From Marinobacter profundi (GTDB lineage Bacteria; Pseudomonadota; Gammaproteobacteria; Pseudomonadales; Oleiphilaceae), in assembly GCF_002744715.1 (NCBI RefSeq), contig NZ_KZ319367.1, positions 613,785 through 677,784 of the forward strand: DNA of 64,000 nucleotides. Reading direction: 5' to 3'. The notes beneath the pieces are model-generated. The model made no database searches, was not told the DNA's origin, and worked only from the letters and a program-made list of their open reading frames with translations. The stretch's first letter is position 1. Each line of letters opens with the position of its first letter. Positions 17,259 to 26,676 of the stretch are shown here, piece after piece. The position numbers and the translations under genes are program-made.

Positions 17259-18176
17259 ATGCCGATAGCCAAGCCTAAGCCCTCTGAAAAGCATATACCG
17301 GACGCAGATCCTGCACGAGAGCGGTCAGGCCGGGACCCACAGGTTACGGAGCTGATCGGGATTGCCCGTCATATCGAGGCACATTCCGATCAGCGCCTGA
17401 CTCTGGCGACGCTGTCAGGCATGGCCGGCCTGTCGCCGTCCCGGTTCCAGAAAGTGTTCAAGAACGCCTTCGGAATTTCGCCGAAGGCGTACCAGGATGC
17501 CATCAGGATGCGGCTTTTCAAGCAGGCCCTGACCAGCGGTGGCAGCGTGACGGATGCCATTTTCGAGTCCGGTTTCAGCTCCGTAAGTCGCATCTACGGT
17601 GAGCCGTCACGGACGATGGGGATGGCGCCGAAAACCTATCGTTCGGGTGCACCCGGGGAGCACATTGTTTATTGCAGCCGCCCTACCCGCCTCGGCCTGC
17701 TGCTGATGGCGGCTACCGGAAAGGGCATCTGTTTCGCGCAGTTCGGGGACTCGGAACAGGCGCTGCTGGCCGCCCTCGCGGCAGAGTTTCCGAGGGCAGC
17801 CCTGACGGCCTCTCCGGCAAAAGATGCCCCGGAACTGGACGCCTGGATGATCGCACTGGATCGGCACATCAGCGACGGTGCGCCACGGCCAGAGCTGCCG
17901 CTGGACATGAGGGGAACCGCATTCCAGGTGAAAGTTTGGCAGTTTCTGTTGAGTATCCCGGAGGGTGATGTGGTCAGTTATCGCCAGGTGGCCGAGAACA
18001 TCGGTAATCCCAGGGCAACCAGGGCTGCGGCCTCCGCCTGCGGCAAGAACCGGATCGCGGTCCTTATCCCTTGTCACCGGGTATTGCGCGGCGACGGTGG
18101 CCTTGGCGGTTACCGCTGGGGTCTGCAGCGCAAGGCGGCGTTGCTCGAGGCGGAGCACAAAAACCGGCCGGACTAG
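17259..18176 (+). CDS. Ada-like AraC-HTH / methylated-DNA-cysteine methyltransferase
   Basis: A 305-residue two-domain protein. Residues about 30-125 form an AraC-type HTH (LTLATLSGMAGLSPSRFQKV, then FGISPKAYQDAIRMRLFKQA). Residues about 135-300 are an O6-alkylguanine-DNA alkyltransferase, with acceptor Cys272 in IPCHRVL and the downstream GLGGYRWGLQRKAALL. The zinc-binding N-domain of classical Ada, which senses phosphotriesters, is absent, so methyl-dependent activation in the E. coli manner is unlikely. It repairs O6-methylguanine by suicide transfer. Its stop overlaps the stop of the convergent jetD gene in a CTAG. Confidence 0.9.
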   Translation: MPIAKPKPSEKHIPDADPARERSGRDPQVTELIGIARHIEAHSDQRLTLATLSGMAGLSPSRFQKVFKNAFGISPKAYQDAIRMRLFKQALTSGGSVTDAIFESGFSSVSRIYGEPSRTMGMAPKTYRSGAPGEHIVYCSRPTRLGLLLMAATGKGICFAQFGDSEQALLAALAAEFPRAALTASPAKDAPELDAWMIALDRHISDGAPRPELPLDMRGTAFQVKVWQFLLSIPEGDVVSYRQVAENIGNPRATRAAASACGKNRIAVLIPCHRVLRGDGGLGGYRWGLQRKAALLEAEHKNRPD

Positions 18177-19039
18177 GCCAGCAGGTCTTCTAGCCGCAAC
18201 ACCTCCAGCTCCAGCTGCCGTTGCACAATGTGCTCCTGCATAACGGCGAGCTCTTCAGACTCCATACGGGCCCGCAGTTCCGCCAGGTCGCCACTGCCGC
18301 TTCGCTCCTGCACATGTTGCAATTGCTGCAGTGCCGCGCGCTGCTGGCGATGGACACCGGGCTGGTTGACGCCGGAGTCACGGCAGAGCTGCGGCCAGTC
18401 ACGGGGTACAAACAACCATCCTTTGCCAGCCTGCAGCGCCATCACCAGACCTGCCGGATCGAAGTCAAAAAACAGGCCCAGTCTCTCCGAGGGTTGAACG
18501 GCCATCAGTTCGGTCGCCGCGCGCTGGTTCTCCCGATGCCCCCGGTACAACAGGACGGCATCACTCCAGCCGTCCGGCAAGCGGATTTCCGGCCAGTGGG
18601 GCATCAGCGCGCCGTTCTCGATGACCACCAGCGGTTGCCCTTTCAGGGCATCGGCATCCAGCTGCTCCGGCACCACGCTCAGCACCGCCCCGGGAGGCGT
18701 CCGGACCGGACTGCCGCTGACCCGGATCTCGGCATTCCCGGCCGTCGCCATAACCAACAGCCGGCCAAACACCGAATCTTTCGCCAGTTTTTCGCTGCTG
18801 TCGTAGCGGGCCATGGCGAGCCGTCCACCATCCCGGGCGTCAAACAAGGGGTCAATACCATGGACCGACCGGGCGTACTCCCGCAATCTTTGTCTGTCCT
18901 CGGCGGAAAAGTGAATCTCACCAGCAACGATCCGGCCCGCACCGGTCTCCTGGTGGATGGCCTCCCAGGTCGGATTGCGACGGACCGACGACCTGCTCCG
19001 TCGGAGCAGCCGCTCAATGGCGGCCAGTTCAGCGGACAT
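18173..19039 (-). CDS. jetD: Wadjet nuclease subunit JetD/MksG (short form)
   Basis: A 288-residue protein placed last in the condensin-like operon. It has the Toprim pattern of the JetD/MksG nuclease: Glu141 in PLVVIENGAL and the Asp-x-Asp pair 192/194 in LFFDFDPAG, comparable to the GDIDPAG-type motif of known JetD. Roughly 100 N-terminal residues may be the DNA-binding arm. Characterised JetD proteins are nearer 390-400 residues, so this one seems to lack part of the N-terminal region. In studied systems JetD cuts plasmid DNA after the SMC complex has extruded it. The start overlaps jetA by 11 bases. A general Toprim protein is the alternative, less likely given the context. Confidence 0.75.
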   Translation of the reverse strand: MSAELAAIERLLRRSRSSVRRNPTWEAIHQETGAGRIVAGEIHFSAEDRQRLREYARSVHGIDPLFDARDGGRLAMARYDSSEKLAKDSVFGRLLVMATAGNAEIRVSGSPVRTPPGAVLSVVPEQLDADALKGQPLVVIENGALMPHWPEIRLPDGWSDAVLLYRGHRENQRAATELMAVQPSERLGLFFDFDPAGLVMALQAGKGWLFVPRDWPQLCRDSGVNQPGVHRQQRAALQQLQHVQERSGSGDLAELRARMESEELAVMQEHIVQRQLELEVLRLEDLLA

Positions 19040-20273
19040 GGGGATTTCTCAGGGTCAGGTCGTAAACGTAAAGGTTGTCGGGGAAGACCGCGTCCGGCTC
19101 CTGGTGGTAGGTAAGCTCAATGTACTGCTGGTCATTGCGGGACAGCGTTTCAACCTCGCTGACAATAGCCTGCAGCCAGGATGCCCGATCTATCTCCAGC
19201 CCGGTCGCAGCCAGTGCCTCGGATGCCCGCAGCTCACCGCGGCCCAGCCCGCCTTCAATCACCGTCTGGATGAGTTCCTCGATTGCACTGTCGACAGGGT
19301 CTTCTTCTTCCTGGATGGTTTCTCCGTCTATGTCGAAATCGACGGCCTCTACGGCCCGGGCGCCGGTATTAACCGGCGCCTCCGGGGGCAAGGTACGGGC
19401 GGAGGCCGCCAGTTCAATGAGTTCCAGATCGTCGGCGGGGTCGTAGATGTCGCCAAACGAACGCATCAGGAACGGGCTCACCGTGTTCAGTTCCGGCGGG
19501 CAGGCTTCCAGGTCCAGATGGTCGATCGACGGCACAAACCCGCGATGGGTGACAAAGTGCGCCTCGAACGCGCCAATCAGCCGACTCAGCCGTTGGTCCT
19601 CCCGCATCCGCACCAGCAGGATACGCAGCTGGTTGAGGGCGTAGGACAGGTTTTTCTGGCATTCTTCGAGGGTTGCCGGCAGGTGCTTCAGTAGCAATCT
19701 CTTGAGAAAGGCATCGCTGCCAGCCTGGTCGGCCAGTTCCCGGATGCGGAAGCTGTCAAACAGGGTAATCAGCCGCCCGGCCCGCTCAATGACCTGCTCG
19801 TTCTTGCGAATCCGCAACTCCAGGTCGGTGATATAGGTGAACCCGGTGTTTATGTAGCTGGAAAAAGCATCGGTTGCGCTGCGAATATCCTCGATGACAT
19901 CCGCCAGGCATTCCTTGATTTCGCCTTCCAGGCGCTCGATGTCGCTGAGCGCGCTTTTCTGCTTGGCTGCTTTGTATTCATCGAACAGCTCGTTAAGCTG
20001 GCGCCAGAGGGCATCGACCTGCTCACTGGCAAATCGCCGCCGGTCCGATTCGGTGATGTGATCAAGAAACTGCACCAGGACCTTCTTCAGCTGGAGATCC
20101 TCGCTCTCGCCGATACGCCAGACCAGGCGGTGGTGCTCCAGGGTTTCGATCAGCCCGAGGTTTTCATCCGCATCGGGAATCCGGTTGCCATTGCTGAGGT
20201 GTGCCTCAAGGATGGCCTCGCCATAGGTCGCCAGTGCCCGCAAAGTGGAATGGGCGTCGTGTGACCGGGCCAT
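19029..20273 (-). CDS. jetA: Wadjet kleisin subunit JetA/MksF
   Basis: A 414-residue mostly helical protein. The N-terminal part (ATYGEAILEAHLSNGNRIPD) fits a winged-helix kleisin end, followed by coiled-coil segments (about 90-150 and 190-235) and an acidic linker (IDGETIQEEEDPVDSAIEE) before a C-terminal winged-helix-like tail. This is the pattern of the MksF/JetA kleisin that bridges the two SMC heads; in Wadjet it also recruits the nuclease. It starts in a TGATG overlap with the stop of jetB, so translation is probably coupled, and its end overlaps jetD by 11 bases. Identification relies on the operon context as well as the fold pattern. Confidence 0.8.
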   Translation of the reverse strand: MARSHDAHSTLRALATYGEAILEAHLSNGNRIPDADENLGLIETLEHHRLVWRIGESEDLQLKKVLVQFLDHITESDRRRFASEQVDALWRQLNELFDEYKAAKQKSALSDIERLEGEIKECLADVIEDIRSATDAFSSYINTGFTYITDLELRIRKNEQVIERAGRLITLFDSFRIRELADQAGSDAFLKRLLLKHLPATLEECQKNLSYALNQLRILLVRMREDQRLSRLIGAFEAHFVTHRGFVPSIDHLDLEACPPELNTVSPFLMRSFGDIYDPADDLELIELAASARTLPPEAPVNTGARAVEAVDFDIDGETIQEEEDPVDSAIEELIQTVIEGGLGRGELRASEALAATGLEIDRASWLQAIVSEVETLSRNDQQYIELTYHQEPDAVFPDNLYVYDLTLRNPHVR

Positions 20274-20911
20274 CAGTGCAGCCTCATCTGGCTGTCTTCG
20301 TCCGCATCATCGCTGCGGATGCCTTCATGGGACTGGATGTAAGTCATGGCATCGTAGAGCCAGCTCCATTTTGCGGTGGCACGGTACAGGCTGCCACTGG
20401 TCCCCAGGGGCTTGAGGTAGCCCGCTTCGACCAGCCGGGTCATCACTGCGCGGATCTGCCCGGCGCTGTCGGAGCGCTTGGAGCGGAAGAAATTCTTTTC
20501 GGTCAGCGAGCGCAGCCGGGTTTCCAGCGTCGGTACATTGGCGATCCGCTCGAGCATGGCGCCCTCGGAGAGTTTCTCCCCCGGCAGCAACGGCCGCTCA
20601 CTGGACTCCAGCACCATCACCAGGCGCAGGAACTGAACCAGAGCCTCGAGATTGTTGGCAACTTCACGGAACTGCTGACGAACAGCCTCCCGGGCGACCG
20701 GATCGGAAACATCGAGGTAGGCACAGACCCAGGCGTCGTGGGCACTGGTCTGCCGCAAAGTCCGATTGAGTTGCCCCAGAAAACTGTTCACCTTGCGCTG
20801 GTGTTCCGGCAGCAACAGGTAGTTGTAGATGTCGTCGTGGCTGAATTCGCAGACCACCTGCCCTTCCAGTAAAACGGTAACAGCGCGCTCAAAGAGTGGA
20901 TTACTCGACAT
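20273..20911 (-). CDS. jetB: Wadjet KITE subunit JetB/MksE
   Basis: A 212-residue protein with two winged-helix-like segments (about 15-75 and 125-185), consistent with the KITE subunit MksE/JetB, which dimerises on the kleisin. Visible elements are FSHDDIYNYLLLPEHQRKVN and the second wing near RLVEAGYLKPLGTSGSLYRA. Members of this family are typically about 190-240 residues. The start overlaps the end of the SMC gene by 11 bases and the stop overlaps the start of jetA by one base, so the three are made from one mRNA with coupled translation. Confidence 0.8.
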   Translation of the reverse strand: MSSNPLFERAVTVLLEGQVVCEFSHDDIYNYLLLPEHQRKVNSFLGQLNRTLRQTSAHDAWVCAYLDVSDPVAREAVRQQFREVANNLEALVQFLRLVMVLESSERPLLPGEKLSEGAMLERIANVPTLETRLRSLTEKNFFRSKRSDSAGQIRAVMTRLVEAGYLKPLGTSGSLYRATAKWSWLYDAMTYIQSHEGIRSDDADEDSQMRLH

Positions 20912-23900
20912 CGGTTGCCTCCCCGGCGGTTACAGCCCGGTCGCTGCTCAGACCGGCAAACAGGTTGGAGCGGGTGGTGGTTGCACGGGCCGACTCATAG
21001 GTGTGAACCCGACCGTTTTTCAGGGATATCTTGTTCTCGAAGAACCGGCGAAGTGCGCGGTCCAGCTTCGGACAGGCAGAGATCATCGTCAGATTGTTGT
21101 GCTCAAGCATTTCCGCCAGGCGGGCAATATTGTTGTCACTCAGGGTGCCCAGCTCATCGATGGGCCAGGTAATCCGGGTGCTGAGATCCGGGCAGAGGTA
21201 GCGGGTCAGCCCCATGAAGACGGCCATGATCGCGAGATAGGTCAGGCCGGTGGAGCTGGCCGACAGGAAATCCGCATCGGTGCGGATAACCACCTTGCGC
21301 CCGTTCTCCATCATTTCCAGGTGCATGTCGACCATGGACTCGATACTGTCTTTCACCCGGGCGTCACTGAGGGTATCGGTCACCAGCTGGAACCGCCGCA
21401 ACAGCGCTTCGCTGGGTAAGTCCCGCTTGTGGAGCTGGCCCCAGTCATGCCAGGCGTCGACAAACTCTTTCAGGGGTTGCCAGGTTTCGTCCTCGTAAAT
21501 GCGCGGGTGCAGTACCACGCGGATGTCGCTGAGCGAGTCGATTTGCTGGTCGGTGTTGATCTTGCGCTTCAGCAGGCTGGAGACGGATTTCACTTCGCTG
21601 GCCATCACCTCCAGGCCTTCAAAATACTTCACCAGGCTGCCGGCTTCCGACATGAACTGGTCAACCAGGGCATGGCGCAACTGGGGAATGTCGGTATCCA
21701 GCAGTTCCCGCAAATCGGGAACCCGGGCGAGTTTGAACGCTTCGTCGTGTTCAAATACCTCGTCCGCAAACCGGTCACGCCGGTAAGCGCTCAGTTTTTG
21801 CCACGACTTGTGGATCTGGGTGTTGTGATACTGGTTGAGCACGGCGGCCGCCCGGTCAAAGGTGGCCACCACCTCGCGGCGGAGCTGGTCAAGTTTCTGG
21901 TGCGCGCTCTGGAGTTCCCGGGTCAGGTCTTCCAGGTTGCCGGGGAAGCCTTCGCCGGTCATCTCACCGGCAATCCCGGCAATCCCGCCAAAGTGGCGCA
22001 GTACGCCCTCGGCTGCTTCGATGCGTTCCTTCAGCTGTTTGATAGCACCGCGATGCTCCTCCACGACTGCTTTGAGCTTAACATCCTGTTCCTTGTAGGC
22101 TGCTTCGCCCGCCTCCCGTTGCCGGGTCAGCGTGGCCAGTCCGGATTCCGCAGCATTGGCCTGCTCGGTCAGACTTTCGACACCGGCCCACTCGCGTTTT
22201 CTCCAGGCCTGATACTCCCTGACCAGATCCTCGGACGCCACAACGGCATCCACCGTTGCCTGAAGTGCCTCCAGTTGAGTACGGGATTGCTGGACAACCT
22301 TCGGGTCGATGCCGTCTTCCGCCAGGCGCTGGTCATGGACCTGCTGTTTCTGCTGCAGGCGGCTCTTATGTTCCTGTAGCGCAGAGGCCATCATCTCCGA
22401 AATCTTGTCGATATCTCCCTGGAGATCGGCCTCTTTTTCCGACCAATGTGCCCGCAGATCCATTAGTTGTTGCTGGAACTGCGCCTCTACCGCCGTGATG
22501 CCGGCTGCAGTTTCTTCATCAAAGGCCTGCAGCTTGCTTCTGGTAGCCTCGTATTCCCGGGCGAACTCTGCGACGCGCCGTGACAGTGTTTCCGCAAGCC
22601 GGGCCTTGGTGCTTTCCAGCCGGGTCCTGGCGTTGTCCAGGGTGCGTTTAATAATGGTAAATTCCGTTTCCAGCCGGTCCAGGGCATCGGACCGGGATTT
22701 GTAGGCCTCCTGGCGACGCCTGGCATCCCGCTCGGTTTCCGTGCGTTGCTTCCAGACCTGTTGCCGACGCTCATCGAGGGCCCGGCCACGGGCCTGCAAT
22801 TCTTCCTCCGAAGCCGCAAATTCCGGTATCGGCAGTTCCCCGATCTGAAGCGACCAGCCCATGACGGTATGGCGTTGGCCACCCGTCGCGTCCCGGGAGG
22901 AGAAAACCGGGGCAAGATCCTTGCGGTGTAACAACGCAGGATCAATGACCCTGGCGATGGTCGTCCCCCAGGCGGGATCCTGGCTTCTCAACTGCGATAG
23001 CCAGCTGCCGTCTTCCGGAGCGATTTGCCGCTGCAGGACATCAAACTCCTGTTCCAGTCGCTGCACCGTCTCGTCCATGGTGGCAACCTGGTCCTGTGCG
23101 ACTTTCCAGTCCCGCTCAGCCTGGTCCCGTTTCTTCACCGCTTCCAGCCGGTTTTCATTAACCGTGGCGACCTGCTCATCCGCCACTGCGACGGCCGCTT
23201 CCGCTTCCGTGATCTGCTGCCGCTCATCCGGGGTCTGGCTCGGGTTATCCCGTAACGCCATCAGCCGTGCCTCGTCACTGGATAACGCCACCCGCTCCGA
23301 GGCCCGGGCCTCCTTGTAGCGGGAAATGGCGTTCGCCTGTTCGATTTCGACCGCCTTGAGCTTCTGTTCATGCTGGTGGCGAGCGTTTCTCAGTACCTCC
23401 TCCGCACTGGCCCGCTTATCCCGGCGCTGGCCCTGCAGCTTGTCGAACTCCCGCTCGGCCTCTGCACGGTCACGCTCGAATTCACCTTCAAGCCGAGACA
23501 CCTTGCCGGTCAGTTGCTCATGGTCTGCCCGGGCCGTTGCCAGCCGCTGGCGATAATCGGCCAGGTTACTGAAGTCCTGGACTTTGGCGGGCACACCTGC
23601 GGTTTCATACTGCTCATTCTGGTGATGAAGCTCGGTCAGCTGACTGTCCAGTTTGCTGAACTCATGCTTTTTCCCGACAATCCGGCGGGAGAACTCGCTG
23701 TCTGCCTGCGCAAAAGCCTCGCGCAGGTTTTGCCGCTCCTCGTCCAGGCGATCCCTCTCGCGGGTCAGTTCCGCCCGTTTCTCGTGCGCCTCTTCAACCG
23801 ACGCCTTCAGATTGGCAACGGTTTTGTCGGTCTGCTGCAATATGGCCAGTCGTTCGGCGTCCTTGCGCAAACAATCGCGAATCTTGTCCTCTTCCCTGGC

Positions 23901-24659
23901 AAACGCGGCGAGACTGCGGATATCCGCAATGAGGTCCTTGCGGTCGATGGCGCGGGGCCGGCTATGCTGGTGAATGTTCTCGAACTGGGTTTCACAGATC
24001 ATCGTCTTGAAACTGCTGAGCAAACGATTTTTGTTCAGCACCACATGGGTCAGCCTTTCGATATGGCTCATCTGGGTGTCCCGGTTGCCCAGTCCGAAAT
24101 CGGCGGACAGCGCTCGCAACCAGCGGGCGTCGGCCGGCAATCGTTTTAACAGCTTCTGGTTACGCTGGATGATGGCACGGTAGTTGGTAATGGTATCGAT
24201 GATCTTCGACACCGTTACGCCCTGCTGACGCAGCCCCGCGAAGATGTCATCGGCACTGGCGCCGGACTGCATCAGCGTTCGGATTTCCGGCGCAAAAAAG
24301 GTCTCTTCCGCCGAACCGTTAACAAACCGGTAGCAGGGTTTGCCCTGGCTGTGGCGGAACATCACCGCGCAGCACAGGCCCGAGTAACGCCGGTATTCAA
24401 AGATGATCAGACTCTGGAAGGTGGGCAGGTAATAGTCGAGGAACGACAGCTTGCCCGAAGCCTTGGTCACAATACGCTCGGGTTCCTCGCCGAAGAACGC
24501 CGGCACCAGCGACAATACCGACGTCTTACCGGCACCGTTGACCCCGCCAAGGTGGGTCCGTTCCCGACATTCAATCCGGATGGTGCGACCTTTTACCTGG
24601 TCAAACGAGTGATGAAGAATAATGCTCTCAAGTCCGAAGATTTTGTCGTGGTCAGACAA
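20901..24659 (-). CDS. jetC: Wadjet SMC-like ATPase JetC/MksB
   Basis: A 1252-residue SMC-family ATPase. Walker A is GGVNGAGKTS with Lys45; very long coiled coils (about 260-550 and 690-1000, rich in Glu, Arg, Gln) flank a globular hinge-like region; the ABC signature LSASSTGL is near residue 1131 and Walker B WPIDELG near 1166. This is the MksB/JetC type, which extrudes DNA loops with JetA and JetB and measures plasmid size. The start is a TTG supported by AAGGAG about 8 bases upstream. It is the first gene of the operon, whereas the usual description puts the SMC gene third. The 91 bases upstream must carry the promoter. Confidence 0.9.
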   Translation of the reverse strand: MSDHDKIFGLESIILHHSFDQVKGRTIRIECRERTHLGGVNGAGKTSVLSLVPAFFGEEPERIVTKASGKLSFLDYYLPTFQSLIIFEYRRYSGLCCAVMFRHSQGKPCYRFVNGSAEETFFAPEIRTLMQSGASADDIFAGLRQQGVTVSKIIDTITNYRAIIQRNQKLLKRLPADARWLRALSADFGLGNRDTQMSHIERLTHVVLNKNRLLSSFKTMICETQFENIHQHSRPRAIDRKDLIADIRSLAAFAREEDKIRDCLRKDAERLAILQQTDKTVANLKASVEEAHEKRAELTRERDRLDEERQNLREAFAQADSEFSRRIVGKKHEFSKLDSQLTELHHQNEQYETAGVPAKVQDFSNLADYRQRLATARADHEQLTGKVSRLEGEFERDRAEAEREFDKLQGQRRDKRASAEEVLRNARHQHEQKLKAVEIEQANAISRYKEARASERVALSSDEARLMALRDNPSQTPDERQQITEAEAAVAVADEQVATVNENRLEAVKKRDQAERDWKVAQDQVATMDETVQRLEQEFDVLQRQIAPEDGSWLSQLRSQDPAWGTTIARVIDPALLHRKDLAPVFSSRDATGGQRHTVMGWSLQIGELPIPEFAASEEELQARGRALDERRQQVWKQRTETERDARRRQEAYKSRSDALDRLETEFTIIKRTLDNARTRLESTKARLAETLSRRVAEFAREYEATRSKLQAFDEETAAGITAVEAQFQQQLMDLRAHWSEKEADLQGDIDKISEMMASALQEHKSRLQQKQQVHDQRLAEDGIDPKVVQQSRTQLEALQATVDAVVASEDLVREYQAWRKREWAGVESLTEQANAAESGLATLTRQREAGEAAYKEQDVKLKAVVEEHRGAIKQLKERIEAAEGVLRHFGGIAGIAGEMTGEGFPGNLEDLTRELQSAHQKLDQLRREVVATFDRAAAVLNQYHNTQIHKSWQKLSAYRRDRFADEVFEHDEAFKLARVPDLRELLDTDIPQLRHALVDQFMSEAGSLVKYFEGLEVMASEVKSVSSLLKRKINTDQQIDSLSDIRVVLHPRIYEDETWQPLKEFVDAWHDWGQLHKRDLPSEALLRRFQLVTDTLSDARVKDSIESMVDMHLEMMENGRKVVIRTDADFLSASSTGLTYLAIMAVFMGLTRYLCPDLSTRITWPIDELGTLSDNNIARLAEMLEHNNLTMISACPKLDRALRRFFENKISLKNGRVHTYESARATTTRSNLFAGLSSDRAVTAGEATDVE

Positions 24660-24750
24660 AACGGTGCTCCTTGGCAGAGGGATACGTGTTGCGGGAAAAC
24701 GCGACAGTATACAACAAGGACTTCGAACTGACGGGGTTCTTGAGCCGTCT

Positions 24751-25356
24751 TCACTTCGCCAGGGTAGCGATATCCTCCAGTGTATTGTGTTCGCATTCCT
24801 TCTGTGCCAGGAAGCTGTCGGAGGAGTCTACGAGGATGTTGTCATCCCGCATGAAGCGGCGCCCGAGCAGTGCCGGGTAGGTAAAACGTCCACGATCGGT
24901 GAGTGAGAACTGGGTTTCATGGACACTGCCGCCAATGCAGAACTCCATTCGCACCACGTAACGGCGCTGGGAGTCGGCACCCTTTCGCTTGATCAACACA
25001 GTGCGCTCGATGGGCCGTTCGAACTCCAGCACAACGCCCTCTACCACGCTATCGTCTTCTTTGCCGCTGTCCTTCCGGTCGTTGCCCTCCTCCTGGTCCT
25101 TGTGGTCTTCCAGGGGAATCTGGAAACTGACCCACTCTTCATCGCCCCGTGTGAATGGCTCTACGTTTACGGCATGCAGTGACGACGTCTTGGCTCCGGT
25201 ATCCAGCCGTGCTTTCAAACGCAGGCCGGTGTCCTGGAGGACTATCCACTCCACAAAACCCATGGTTTCTGCAGGGCGCTTCTGGTCTTCTGCGGCAACG
25301 GCTGCACCGGACACCAACAGGGTCGCCGCCAGGGTAAGGGTGGCTATCCTTCTCAT
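24751..25356 (-). CDS. Retropepsin-like aspartic protease, RimB-like
   Basis: A 201-residue exported protein (signal peptide to about AVAAE, residue 22) of the family called ATP-dependent zinc protease, which has a retropepsin fold. The active-site triad Asp52-Thr53-Gly54 is in RLDTGAKTSSLHA, and the C-terminal half has YPALLGRRFM. A charged low-complexity insert (about 80-105, rich in Asp, Glu, Lys) interrupts the domain. Relatives often sit near glutamate ligases of the RimK type; here none is seen. GGAG lies 5 bases before the ATG. It is 91 bases upstream of the SMC gene in the same direction, but its role looks unrelated to Wadjet. Confidence 0.8.
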   Translation of the reverse strand: MRRIATLTLAATLLVSGAAVAAEDQKRPAETMGFVEWIVLQDTGLRLKARLDTGAKTSSLHAVNVEPFTRGDEEWVSFQIPLEDHKDQEEGNDRKDSGKEDDSVVEGVVLEFERPIERTVLIKRKGADSQRRYVVRMEFCIGGSVHETQFSLTDRGRFTYPALLGRRFMRDDNILVDSSDSFLAQKECEHNTLEDIATLAK

Positions 25357-25365
25357 TGGATCTCC

Positions 25366-25938
25366 TTAGTAGTCTTTTGCAAATTCAACAAGTTGAGGGA
25401 AAAACTTAAGAAATCGCCGCTCCAGTTCACGGTCGTTCTGGCGAATCTCGGCGATCGCGCCCCGGAAGCTGTTGGCAAAGCGGATACGCCCGGCAATCCT
25501 GTCGAGGGCATAGCCGATGTTATCCATCTCCCGATAGGCGCCAAACCAGTCGTGACTTACCATGCGCCGGGTTACCGTGATCATGGCGTCCGGCATCAGG
25601 TGCTCACTTTCCTGGAAATCCTGGTAGACACCACGGATAAAGCGGTCGTTATCAGCACTGCTGAAGCGATGCCAGTGACGCAGCAGGTAGTGATCGTAGA
25701 GCACATCCAGGGCAATACCGGCAAAGCGGCGCCGCTGCGTCGAGAACAGTTCCTTGCTGGCCAGTACCTCGGGATGCTGATCGGTGAAGGCATCGACCGC
25801 GCGATGATGCCGCAGGCCACGCGCTACCGGGGCCGGGAGCTGTTCGGGCCGGATGCCACGGGCGAAATCTCCGAGTACGCTGCCAATACGCGCTTCCCGG
25901 GAATCGGGGGCCAGGAACAGATGTGCGAGGTGGTTCAA
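25366..25938 (-). CDS. acpH: Acyl carrier protein phosphodiesterase AcpH
   Basis: About 190 residues matching AcpH (DUF479), which removes the 4'-phosphopantetheine arm from acyl carrier protein. Characteristic parts are the opening NHLAHLFLA, the metal-binding VLGDF, and GLRHHRAVDAFTDQHP with its paired histidines and Asp; later ALDVLYDHYLLRHW. Two TTG codons can start the frame: 25953 (RISA before NHLAH) and 25938; family members begin at the NHLAH position, so I favour 25938. It ends 9 bases before the retropepsin gene, so the two are probably co-transcribed. Cytoplasmic. Confidence 0.85.
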   Translation of the reverse strand: MNHLAHLFLAPDSREARIGSVLGDFARGIRPEQLPAPVARGLRHHRAVDAFTDQHPEVLASKELFSTQRRRFAGIALDVLYDHYLLRHWHRFSSADNDRFIRGVYQDFQESEHLMPDAMITVTRRMVSHDWFGAYREMDNIGYALDRIAGRIRFANSFRGAIAEIRQNDRELERRFLKFFPQLVEFAKDY

Positions 25939-26011
25939 AGCAGAAATCCGCAATTGAGGCAGTGGCAGCCCCGGTCATCTTCCGACGTTGCCACTGCACT
26001 GATCATGCCGG

Positions 26012-26554
26012 TCAGAAGCTGAAGGTGACGCCCAGGCCGAGGCCGTCGACCGTGACACCGTCCTTGTCGTAGTAGCGCATGTACTCGACGTTACCGGCAA
26101 CCTGAGGTGCTACATCCACATTCAGGCCAATGCCGTAGGAGACATCGGAGTCATCGTCAGAAACCGAACCTCCGGGGCCGGATGCCTCCAGTTCAAACCG
26201 GGTGAAACCGAGGATGACGTAGGGAGTCATGGGTGATTCGTTGACCATGTTAAGCGTGGCGTAACCGCCGAAAAAGTTGTCGGCAGACACTTCCACGCCA
26301 CTGATGGTGTCGTCATCGACGCCAAAACCTGCCCTGGCCTCAACACCGAAGAACGGCGTTACCATGGCCCCCACCTTGCCAGACAAAGTGCCGAGATCGG
26401 CATCGACAACATCATCATCGATATTGACGAATGTGTAGTTCACGCCGCCGTACAAGCCGGCACCGCCGGACTTGTAGATATCTTGAGCCATCACGGGCGT
26501 TGCCATTGCCCCCAGCGCCGCGGCACCGAGAAAAACCGGAACGTATTTGTTCAT
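26012..26554 (-). CDS. Small outer-membrane beta-barrel protein
   Basis: A 180-residue exported protein with a signal peptide cleaved near VMAQD (about 23). The mature part fits an eight-stranded OmpA/OmpX-like barrel: GLYGGVNYTFVNIDDD, GVEARAGFGVDDD, YVILGFTRFELEA, and a C-terminal GLGLGVTFSF ending in Phe. It has acidic loops (VSDDDSDVS), usual for proteins of marine bacteria. AGGTG precedes the ATG. It is divergent from trkH. Function unknown; similar proteins are annotated as porin family. Confidence 0.8.
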   Translation of the reverse strand: MNKYVPVFLGAAALGAMATPVMAQDIYKSGGAGLYGGVNYTFVNIDDDVVDADLGTLSGKVGAMVTPFFGVEARAGFGVDDDTISGVEVSADNFFGGYATLNMVNESPMTPYVILGFTRFELEASGPGGSVSDDDSDVSYGIGLNVDVAPQVAGNVEYMRYYDKDGVTVDGLGLGVTFSF

Positions 26555-26676
26555 ACTTCACCTCTTCCTGTTGGCTGTACTGCTTGTTGGTATTACGTCC
26601 ATGGTTCTAAGTTGCACCAATACAACTCGCGGTGCCAGAGCCCCGAACGTAATTTACGCTGAATTTACCAAGCTTT

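Noticed and set aside
20901..24659. SMC gene as chromosomal MksB or RecN/SbcC-type repair protein
   Set aside because: The overlapping KITE, kleisin and Toprim genes point to a four-subunit Wadjet/MksBEFG system instead.
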